A stretch of DNA of 64,000 bases, taken from contig JAIGNY010001813.1 of assembly GCA_020152595.1 (NCBI GenBank), positions 793,501 to 857,500 of the forward strand. Reading direction: 5' to 3'. This DNA is from Chiridota heheva (taxonomy: Eukaryota; Echinodermata; Holothuroidea; Apodida; Chiridotidae). The first letter of the stretch is position 1; each line of letters opens with the position of its first letter. Below are positions 13,440 to 22,821 of the stretch, in pieces. Below the pieces are notes generated by a model, which ran no database searches, had not been told where the DNA came from, and saw only the letters and a list, made by a program, of their open reading frames with translations. Both the position numbers and the translations under genes were made by a program.

Positions 13440-14479
13440 TAAAGAATGATAAGACTTTCAAATCCTACGCAGTGCTACCATGATCCCATACCAACTTCAC
13501 TGATAATAGAACATGTCAATGTAGGTCTTGTTAAAGCTGTAAACATCAGCCATCAAATAGGACAATTCGCTGAGCAATGGAAATGTGCTGCTGTTGTCCT
13601 ACTGTTCATTGTTTTTAAATGGTAGTGACCGTGAACTAAAAAACTACAGACCTATCAGCCATTTGAGTTTCATCTCTAAAATATGTGAAAAGGCTGCCTT
13701 AGACCAATTTTCTTATCACATGAAAACGCTGCTTTAAACCAATTTACTTATCACATGAAAACAAATGATCTTCTTCCTTCATATCAATCTGCGTACCGCA
13801 AACTGGTTTCTCAACCGAAATCACCTTGATCAAAGTTACAAACGACGTTTTGATGGATATAGTTAAAGGATTGTGTACCATGATAATCCCTATCTCAACA
13901 GCTGCTTTAGTTGGCTGGTTGGTGATTGTCTTTCACAACCGACCGTTCTTACTTACGGAGTTCCGCAGGGGTCGTGTATTGGTTCTTTTTACGCTTTACG
14001 CGATCACTCTAACCGAGACTAATTCCAGACACCTTCCCGATGTTATGGGTTATGCTGACGACCACGCCTTATATCTTGCCTTTCAACCCTAGAACTGAAG
14101 ACACGTCATTCCGATCAATGGAACATTGCCTATTTGATATTAAGAAATGAATGAATAGTAATCGATCAAAACTGAACGATATCAAAACTGAATTGAATAT
14201 ATTTGGCACGCCGACTCTTTTAAACAAATTGCAGAACAATTGGTTTTTACATTTTTTTCACGTATGTTATGCTTTTTTAACCCTTTTATTTTTACTCTTA
14301 TTCAATTCACTTTTTAATAGTTTCTTACATTTTATTTGCAGTTTAATATCGCTTATCATTTTCTGACATTTTTTGTATCTTTTTATGTAAATTCTTTACT
14401 TTTTGTTTTTATGTGTATATCTTACTCTTTAGTTGTACAGTGCCATAAAATATCTATATAGTTATGTGCGCTTTATAAT

Positions 14480-14491
<12 letters not shown>
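13440..14491 (+). pseudogene. CR1/L2-like LINE reverse transcriptase relic
   Basis: The plus strand carries ordered but frame-shifted RT blocks. These are LIIEHVNVGLVKAVNISHQIG..AEQWKCA, then ELKNYRPISHLSFISKICEKA, then LLPSYQSAYRK, then GVPQGSCIGSFYA, then the catalytic GYADDHALYLAF near 14049-14084. Stops separate the blocks, so the copy is dead. The 3' end (gtgcgctttataatg followed by AAT repeats) matches the LINE tail type seen at 9.85 kb. The open frames at 13826-14092 and 14151-14366 are pieces of this relic, not genes. Confidence 0.85.
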
Positions 14492-14622
<131 letters not shown>

Positions 14623-14624
14623 CC

Positions 14625-15011
14625 TCCTATACAGTCGCTACCGTAGAGATGATGTTATAATCACCCGTATTCATCTTGGACATTCCTTTCTTACCCACTC
14701 CTACCTCTTATCAGGCTTCCCAAACCATTCTGCCTCACCTAAAATACTGAACTTTTGATCATTCATATCCTCTTAAGCTGTCCTTTATAATCCAACTTCA
14801 GATCTATCCTCTCCCCCTCAATAGCAGCTCTCTTTAAGAAACATTCCTCCGACGACATCATTATCTTCCTCCGTTAACTTATTCCACTTGACCTAATCCT
14901 CGCCCATTCTTTTTTTCTTTTCTATCCTTACTTACCCCCTTTCTATTTCTTCTACTCTTCATACTCCTCTTATCAAAATTCTATCGGTTCCTCTTCCTCT
15001 CGTTACTCTTG
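14625..15011 (+). pseudogene. RNase H-type LINE tail, left piece
   Basis: Translation near 14640-14715 resembles the C-terminal RNase H-associated block of I-superfamily LINEs (VIITRIHLGHSFLTHSYLLSG). The better copy at about 29.77 kb reads VVTRIRLGHSPLTHSHLL. A pyrimidine-rich 3' region follows and is interrupted at 15011 by the TIR element. It resumes at 20408 with cacatttgactttgactgtcgcagtgccgtaaaacatcaacaaac, which matches 30127-30170 of the other copy. Confidence 0.75.
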
Positions 15012-15170
15012 CACTCTAAAAAAAGGTTGGTCAGATATCTGACCATTGTGCTTGGTCCGCTCAAATTTCCCGCGATCTGACCACAGTGTAGTCAAATATC
15101 TCACGTCCTGTGGTCATACCAAGGAGATGACGCTGACCACAGTACGTGGTCAGAAAATATACGTGTTTTC
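15012..15170. repeat. Left terminal repeat of the SAMD3-like element
   Basis: After the 14-bp TIR comes ggttggtcagatatctgacca, a near-perfect palindrome. Further TGGTC/GACCA half-sites follow at about 15055, 15080, 15110 and 15130-15150. The right end has the same half-sites in denser, tandem form. Confidence 0.8.
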
Positions 15171-16965
15171 ATTGGCTTAACTACGGGCACTTACGTAATA
15201 CTACCAAACCAGTACCGCTGACCATCGCCATCTTGGAGACTTAATGGAAACTCGCGTGAATTTCAACCTAAAGTAACAAATATCTAATGCAGATATGGTG
15301 GAAAACGTGGAAAACTTGAGGAATGTAACTTAAATGCGTTGAAAGAAACGTTTTCCGGTGAGTGGAATTTGTTCGTTGAATTTTTGAGCAGTTTCGTTGT
15401 TACTTATACACACTGCTAGTCTAATGTTGTTTTGCAAGGTAGCGCCAGTGCGGTATAGTACGTTAAGATACGTTAAGACTTCTTGAGTGTGACTTTCCCT
15501 TTGAAAAACTTTTCTGGAAGTATACTGACGAATGCAGGCACATTTGATAGTTTCGCGTACCTTAATTAGCATTGCTGCGGCATTTTTTTCGTATTATGCT
15601 TTTGATTTGGTTAAATTTGACCAAGTTTAAGCTATCCTGGATTTAGAAATAACGTTAGGAATTTGGTTCAAATTTCAAATCATAGTTATATTGATATTCG
15701 GCCTAGTTAGGTTCAAAATGAATTAATTACGACTGATCCAATGTAAACCAAATCTAAAGCTATTCATGAAATAGGCCTAGGCTTCTCGTTTTAACCACTT
15801 TTTGTACATCTGTAGTCATAATTTAGGCATGTCTGAGATAAAGTCAAATGCAGAAAATATACAAATCAGATTAGTTATAGGCTAACATCGTACCTCTTTG
15901 AATATGCAAATCATGCAACCCACAACAGTATCTTTGTTTCCTTGCCTTGTTGTTATGTATGTTGCTAGGTGTCGAGGAAGTCTTGGTAGTTTATATCCTG
16001 TTTACTTCGTTTGTTCTTTGTATATAATTGTACTGTGTGTGCAGCAATGGGAATGGGAATTTTGTAAAGCATTTTAAAAACAGTGGACATTTAAAAAAAT
16101 TGCACTGCGCAAAAAAAGAATTGGACAATTTTGCAAAGCATTTTAAAACAGTACACATTACGAATGGAATCTACTGTATGATGGCTGTCAAGGCTTAAAT
16201 TATACATTTCTTTTTCTTTTTGTGTTATTATTCTTTAAAGTAGAGTTTAGAAATAAAAATATGCAAACAATGTACGGTGTCACCTTAATTAAATCCAAAT
16301 ACTCTCACTAATGATGTCTGGAAGGGATGTTTTTATAGATTAAAAAAAAAAAAAAACAGTGGTATAGATTTGGAGAAAACCTTGTATAATATTTTGTCTT
16401 CAATTAAAATCTGTAATGATATTTTTTTCCAATAATTTATGAAATAGTTTTTCTACAGAATAAAAGTCGTAAAAATGCAATCAAGTTTTTGTTAATGAAG
16501 AAATGATTGTCTGTGTACTGATGTATTGCTTTTGTGGGAATTTACTCACAGAAGTTGCATGAATCTAATTTTATTGGGGGTGTGTGAAAAAAGGGGTCAT
16601 GTCTTTTTAGAGAAATAACAGAAAAACAATAAGAGACCTAAGGATAGCACCAAAAAGGCTGAAAAATTGCACATTTAAACTAGGGGTTGGGGGTGGGGGC
16701 GGCATTATTTCGGCATTTTCTTGAAATTGTTTTCTTGCTGGAATTTCCTTCGTATTTTTTTTTTTTTTTTTTGCGGGAATTTGATACTATGTGCGGAATC
16801 CCGCATCTAATTTAAACACTGCATTACAGGTAGGTGTTAAACTGTAGTGTGTTTTTCACATTTTAATCCTTCAATGTAGCTTACCATGCAGGCTTTGTCA
16901 TTCTTGTAAAATCAAAACTAAAATTATCTGGCCTACATTTTTGAGAATCTGTTTTACTTTAACAG

Positions 16966-17108
16966 GAAGCATGGTTTTCCAGAGGCAGAGGAAGCCATTC
17001 TTCTTCTGGATATCTCGAACAGCGGTTGAGAAATGTACGGAAGAAAACAGGGAAGAGTCAGGGCCGTTACATCTTAGAAGCAGCCAGTTGCCAAGATAAC
17101 CTTACCAG
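16966..17108 (+). CDS. SAMD3-like gene, internal exon
   Basis: This 143-bp block is bounded by a pyrimidine-rich acceptor (ttttactttaacag) and a donor (ccag/gtaaga). Its only open frame reads EAWFSRGRGSHSSSGYLEQR, then LRNVRKKTGKSQGR. This basic, Trp-containing segment is what I expect in the middle of SAMD3-like proteins. It ends in phase 2, and splicing to 18497 keeps the frame open into EHQPFILY. Upstream exons, including any SAM domain, were not found between 15.3 and 16.9 kb. The assignment rests mainly on linkage to the next exon. Confidence 0.55.
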
Positions 17109-18496
17109 GTAAGATAAATGTATATTTTACAGGTTGAGGTTTTGTATCCAGTGTGATATTTTCACAAGATTATTTTGACCTCACCATAAGAATGATTGAA
17201 TGATTCTGTCAAACCATGTTTATGCACTGTGTGAAGGTCAGCAGTCTACATAAATGGCAATGTTCCTGGAATAAGGCCCGAGTCAGATAGCAAAAAAACA
17301 ATGACACCGTGAACTGGACCCTATCCGGGTACCATAAAATTAACAGTAACAAAGATAAAAGAAAAGAAATATCAGCAAGTTAGTCTTCCCAGTTTTGTCA
17401 GTAACATATTAAGGTCAGCATTATGTCAGCATCGACTTCACATGTCAGCACAGTCTTAGAAAAGGGGAATGTACATTCAAAATCGAAGTCAGATAAATTT
17501 AAGATATGGGCACTTTGTCTTGTAAACTGTGAAACAAATGGTATGGTAAAACAATTTCTTAATTTTTATTTTCAAATTTGTGATCAGCGTCAGGTAATAC
17601 AAATACTACTGTACCAGGCCTAACTTCTAGTATCCAATTCCGGTCGAATTTTGTCTGCCCCTATCCATCAATATCTATTTTTGGGGGGGTAAAAGTTGTG
17701 CAAAATTTCATGATTTTTAGTCTTTTTGAGACAACTTTTTCAAGAAAATAACATAACTATGGATCGCAATACACTTACTGCACGACCAAGGTACTTTGAT
17801 GAAACTTACTTAACATATTTTTAATTAAAAACATGAAGAGCAAACCATTCTCCCTAATTCAACAAAGGACATGATTTTTTTCTTTACAAAAAAGGCATTC
17901 AAAGTTTTCAGATACCCGGTGGCTAGTATTGTATGATTCAATGCAAATTGGACTGTCTGTCCAAACAGGATTTACTCGATAACATATGGATGTCACTTAG
18001 TCTTGTCACCATATCACAAATATGAATAGGAAAAAAACACATTTAATTTGCAATTATTTTCATTTTATGTTTTGGCATATACAAACACTCAGAGGGATTC
18101 ACCTTTTCTAAATATCAAGGAATATTGGACAGCTACAGCATATTCTCTTGCACCTCTGTGATTAAAAGGAGCATAGATCAGTCTTCATCAGGCATTCTGA
18201 TTTTACGGATACAAATGATTGTACAATAAAATTAGGCTTTCTTAATTTAATTGTTGCTTCAAGAGAATCAATTTTGTTTAGAATTTTCTGCCACCTGGCA
18301 AGTGTATGAATATTCATAATCCAAAGCTGCACAACGTTTTTAAATCTTGGCAGAAGTGTTTGTTACTTGCATTGTTTTTATTCTGATTCAAGAGGTTTTA
18401 AGTTATGTTTCTTACATATTGGTCAGTATAGATTTCTACGCTTTTAGCATTTTACTCTGAATTCAAATTGTAACTAATTTTTCCTTATATTTACAG

Positions 18497-18817
18497 ATTG
18501 GAACCAACATCCCACACATCTGGAAAGGGTTCAAATTGTAAAGAGCATCAACCCTTTATTCTTTACTAGGATCGCGTTTCTCTCCAAGTCAAGTATTTTT
18601 GGTTGTTGACGGTCTTGCCTTAGAACAGCCCTCACTACTTAAAGCCGTTGATGTCTTTTTAAGGCTTTTTACGTGTTTAACCTCCACTACCCCAAGCAAT
18701 GTCACACCACGTGGGAATTTGTGCAGAAGTTTTTGTTTCAACTCACGGACGGTAAGGGGAAAAATAGTAACTTCCCCTGCAGTACGGACTCTTCGCACCT
18801 ATCTTGAAAAGGATTGA
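18497..18817 (+). pseudogene. SAMD3-like gene, last exon with three frame breaks
   Basis: An acceptor (ttatatttacag) precedes an exon encoding the conserved C-terminal part of SAMD3-like proteins. The frame enters as EHQPFILY. After a one-base shift near 18565 it continues as PSQVFLVVDGLALEQPSLLK and AVDVFLRLF. A shift in a T run near 18665 leads to YVFNLHYPKQCHTTWEFVQK and FLFQLTDGKGK. A compensating shift in an A run near 18760 gives IVTSPAVRTLRTYL and a stop at 18815-18817. The YP..C..TW.F.Q signature is what I recognise as typical of the family. Two of the three shifts lie in homopolymers, so assembly error is a real alternative to pseudogenisation. The molecular function of the family is not established to my knowledge. 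Confidence 0.75.
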
Positions 18818-20098
18818 ACATGCAGTTATTGTCTCCCTGGTGTGCTAGGTATTTTTTGCTTCTTTTATGTTAGCGGGTATTTTATGTTGGTTTATATTAA
18901 GAGTTTTAAATATCACTTTCATATATATGGTAAAGGACTTTTCAAAGAAATAAATTGATGTCAAAATCATGTTGACATATATTTCTCTATATTAGTTATT
19001 ACCTTTAAAAGATTTTAGCAGTGTGCTTAAAAAGCTTGATTAGTCACTTTTCAGCATGCTAGTGATATCTTTTAAATGAAGTAACTCATTTAATAAGACT
19101 TTCTGTGTAAACATCAGCAATAATTACATTTGTTTAAAGTCCTCATAGCTTAGTCAGCTTTAGCGTAGATATTCTGATTGCAAGATCTTGTTTTACTAAG
19201 CATTTGATGTGCTTTTTAGTATTAGATAAAAGAAAATTATTATGTTCTTTGTCCATACTACCTAAAAAAATATTTCAAGTTATGTTTAAAAGTTATTAAA
19301 TAGGACAAGTTTGAATGCAAGCTTCCAGTAATGCCTTATAAAATGCACGGATCGCTTGTTAAGGAGGGTATACCTGCTTTTTCTTTACAAAATTTCTAAC
19401 TTTATCTTGATCTAATTAAAAAATATTGCAATCTTCCCATTGTCACCTGGACGCCAACCTTTCAGTAAAATTTAGAAATCTCTGCGTCTTCATTCTCAGT
19501 GAAGGAGTGTTTTGTTCGAGAGCTTATTTCACCATTTGTCTGTCTTTCACAGTAGCTCTCAGAGACTTTGTTCATTTGATATTTTTCTTGTGCATATAAA
19601 GAATTTTTAACTATTTACTTTATGTATTTTGATGTTATTTTCAAATTTAAACTTGTCAATCCTCTGTTGCAATGCTAGCATTAAACCAAAAGTCTTCCAG
19701 AGAGTTTTTATATAGGGGTAAACAAGTTGGCATAATTTCACAGTTGCCATTCTTCCTTGTGGGCAATTTAAGTTACTATGCAGTTGTTGAGTAAAAGTTT
19801 TAAGAAGTATTTAAAAGTCACCTTGATGGTTTTAGCATGATTGTTTGCTAACTCTGTAATAATTTTGGTGTATCCAAAGTTAGTATTTATTTCCAAAGTT
19901 GAAAAGCCAGTGTATTTTTATGAGTTTCAGACCAAAAGGAATATTTTGTTGGCATAATTTGTTGATCTATTTAATAACATCGATTATCTCTTGTTTAATA
20001 ATACAATCCTCTGTTTTAATTCTGAGAAAAGAGTGTTACAAATAAAGTGAGCGTCAATCTGAAATTTCTTTGTTGTTGGTGTTTCTATTCTGAAAAGA
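18818..20098 (+). other. Probable 3' UTR of the SAMD3-like transcript
   Basis: This is AT-rich, with no domain-bearing frame. Candidate AATAAA signals occur near 18948 and at 20041-20046. The second is followed by a GT/T-rich stretch (tttctttgttgttggtgtttc), the usual downstream context for cleavage. The region would be the untranslated tail if transcription runs to the right terminal repeats. Confidence 0.45.
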
Positions 20099-20407
20099 TT
20101 TGACCAAGTATTAAGTCAAATTCACTATTTTAGAGTCAATTTGACCACTAAATGTTGTCAAAAGATTGACCAAGTTGTGTTGGTCAAATGATTTGACCAA
20201 CCTTGGATGGTCAAATTTGACCACTTATGGTTCGGTGCAGAATTGACTACCCAGTTGGTCAATTTGACCAAGTTGGCGTGGTCAAATGATTTGACCAAGC
20301 TTGGATGGTCAAATTTGACCACATATGGGTCGGTGCATAGTTTACTCGGCACTTGGTCAAAATTTGACCACATTGTGGTCAAATTTGACCATTCTTTTTT
20401 TAGAGTG
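20099..20407. repeat. Right terminal repeat: 98-bp units of TGGTCA/TGACCA
   Basis: Two 98-bp direct units begin at 20171 and 20269. Each contains tggtcaaatgatttgacca, ttggatggtcaaatttgacca and a ggttcggtgca-like phrase. A partial third unit runs into the 14-bp TIR. The unit is built from palindromes, giving open frames on both strands that are not genes. Confidence 0.85.
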
Positions 20408-20490
20408 TGCACATCAATTTTCAACACCCTGCTGACACATTTGACTTTGACTGTCGCAGTGCCGTAAAACATCAACAAACAAACAAATTA
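20408..20490 (+). pseudogene. RNase H-type LINE tail, right piece
   Basis: The phrase cacatttgactttgactgtcgcagtgccgtaaaacatcaacaaac is nearly identical to the 3' terminus of the LINE copy at 29720-30192. It is therefore the continuation of the tail interrupted at 15011. Confidence 0.8.
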
Positions 20491-21874
20491 GCAAGGTTTC
20501 GCAAGCTTGCTAATCCGGACTGGCTGATATGTCATATAAGCAATTCCATGACATTCAGCCCATTTGTATGGATTTCTTTGAAACTTAGTTATACCTCTCG
20601 CGAAATGATTGGGAAACAATTTTATCTCTCTCATTATTTTGGAAGGAGTTAAACATATATTTTACATAAAATGGTTTGTTTATCTATTTACGTACCCATA
20701 GGTGATTGACAATGTGCCAATAGAATTTTACTCCATGACTTTAGGATTGTGATGGTGTGATATCATGTATACTTAAACTTCTTATCAGCCGTTTGTACAC
20801 CACAATTCTTTCGAAAAGTGTGGATTCCCTCTTTGTTGGAATAAATTATCGACACGATTTTGCACTAATATGTTTCGTTAAATGGCCTATATGACAGTTG
20901 GAAGTGACGTGCGTATGTTTGACCACAGATATTCCATCTGGTAAACCGTTACATGCCCCACGTATTCAATGTATATTATAGCTACCGTCAGACAGTTGTA
21001 ACCACATAAGTGTTTCAAGTTGAAGATTAGGCCTACGTTTAGAAATAATGTTCGATTTGTATAAAGCCTTATTTTGAAATTTAGAGACAAAATAGTTTAT
21101 TAACACAATGTATATTAGGAAGAATGGACCACAGGTCCGGACATCCGTTAGGCCATGATGTGTTTAGTGAATTGTACAATTGTTGTAGTCTGATAGTCCT
21201 GGGTGGAAATATAAATTGATACTAAATTCCCATGTGTATTGTACTCATTATATAGGTACTAACACAGTAACATTTATCGTTCACATTCAAGTGACAAGCA
21301 TGATTTTATCTAAGGGGCATATGCCTATTACTGCTAGTACTCATAAAATGTCTGCTTATACATTGAGACCAGATTGCGAAAATAAAATTCAAATGATTAC
21401 TTTTATGGCAAATCGTCACCATCTCTCTTTGAAAACAAGCACGCAATAACATTATAGTGGATTACCTATTTTAGAAGAATGGGTTTAGAGACCATCAGTT
21501 TTTTATCACAACAATATTACCAGTATGTACGACAAGTTAGATTAGATAGCCCCTTTTCAACCTGTGGCCATTTTGGAGGATAACTTATGCAAATGAAGCC
21601 CAACTAATGCATATACGCTTACATGTGTGCGGTGCTACATCGTCAGAAGTACACTTCCGCGTATCTCCATCATTGCAACTTTGAGACTTTAAGTTGGTCT
21701 GTGGTATTGGACGAACATTATGCTGAATGAGCTTCTCAACTTCATGTTTGCCTATTTTCCGTGGACTCAGGGCCTCACACATGCACACATACAATTTCAC
21801 ATGAATTGTAGGGAAGGTATGTGAGATTTGCGTACGTTGGCGGTCCTGTGGACGCACCCGTTGCACACTGATTT
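20491..21874. other. Non-coding stretch
   Basis: No supported gene is seen. The open frames (for example 21216-21449 and 21585-21905) show no domain or splice context. Confidence 0.45.
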
Positions 21875-22228
21875 CGACGCGGCGAGCGATTTTTAAAAAA
21901 TACAAAATTGATTAAAACAAAGAAAAAGTAACATTTTAACCTCTTGTTTTCAAAGAAGGATCATTATCGCATGGCTATTCAGATAATAACTGAACATTGA
22001 TCGAAAGGGCCTTTCTACGCCCATCAAAGCAAACTTTGCGTCGCGACAGAAAATCGCGCCTTGCTAAAGCGAATTTCTCCACAGTTTGAACATAAGGGCA
22101 TTTCTAACAATTTTCCAGTATCATCAGAGTGCCTCAATTGTAAACTTCATCGTGTGTGAGCAAAAAGTCAAAGCATCTTATAATATTTGTTTCCTGTAAG
22201 ATTATCTAAACAATCGCTCGCCGCGTCG
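21875..22228. mobile_element. Candidate MITE with 16-bp inverted ends
   Basis: CGACGCGGCGAGCGAT at 21875-21890 is exactly complementary to ATCGCTCGCCGCGTCG at 22213-22228. The GC-rich ends contrast with the AT-rich, non-coding 320-bp interior. No clear target duplication is visible, so this is a candidate only. Confidence 0.55.
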
Positions 22229-22767
22229 CCTTAGGTGTGTTACGGTCTTTAGGCTCCCTACGGGCATGTCACAAACAGGTGGGTTAGTATAACTGATCAG
22301 GAGTGATACAGAAGTCAGATTTGACTCTAATGTCATTCATGCAGTGAAAGTCAAAAATAGTTATCGAACCAAAGTAGACACCGATTTTAGAAGCTCTAAA
22401 ATTCTGTTTATTATCAAATATATGGTTATGTACAGGAATTAAATTTTGGATGGATAAATTGTAGGATTTTGTTATGAAGAATCTTCTGATTGGGAGACCA
22501 AATCTGTCCTCCCGATTGGGAGTAGTAGAGTACGTAAACAAAACGAGCTGACATAGTCGCTAAAGTGACGTCGACCTAACTGCTGACAGGTTAAATTAAA
22601 GAGTTTGCTCTAAACTCCTTACCAGGCACAATGAGTTTATAGACAAGAGTTTTAACCGGTAGAAAAACTGCCTAAAAGTGACAAACACATTTCTATTTAA
22701 AAAATATATATATATATATATATTTTATCTATTTACATTTAAGATGTTGTAATTTTGACATAATTCG

Positions 22768-22821
22768 TTTTCTCTCTTTCATTCTAATATAGGTCGTTCA
22801 TCCTCCAATCTAAATTACAAA
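22768..22821 (+). promoter_or_regulatory. 5' UTR splice acceptor and leader of the Ig gene
   Basis: A pyrimidine-rich tract (gttttctctctttcattctaatatag) ends in AG at 22791-22792. The following 29 bases lead to the ATG with an adenine-rich context (ttacaaaatgg). This suggests that an upstream non-coding exon is spliced onto a single coding exon. The upstream exon was not identified. Confidence 0.55.

Larger units (their letters stand above)
15012..20407 (+). mobile_element. TIR element carrying a SAMD3-like gene
   Basis: The ends are a perfect 14-bp inverted repeat: CACTCTAAAAAAAG at 15012-15025 and its complement at 20394-20407. Just inside each end are TGGTCA...TGACCA palindromes (15030-15150 and 20100-20390). 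The element splits an RNase H-type LINE tail whose uninterrupted copy lies at 29.7-30.2 kb. The inferred empty site reads ttactcttgcacatc, so a 2-bp TG target duplication is plausible but ambiguous. Inside are a CpG-containing 5' region with a donor (tttccg/gtgagt near 15356), at least two exons of a SAMD3-like gene and an AATAAA at 20041 shortly before the right terminal repeats. The transcription unit therefore seems to fill the element. I see no transposase, so it is either non-autonomous or a captured-gene element. Confidence 0.8.

Noticed and set aside
13826..14092. Stand-alone 88-residue gene
   Set aside because: It is a frame fragment of the LINE relic containing the YADD box, with stops and shifts on either side.
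20158..20478. Overlapping 106- and 86-residue frames on opposite strands
   Set aside because: Both derive from palindromic TGGTCA/TGACCA sub-repeats of the element end.
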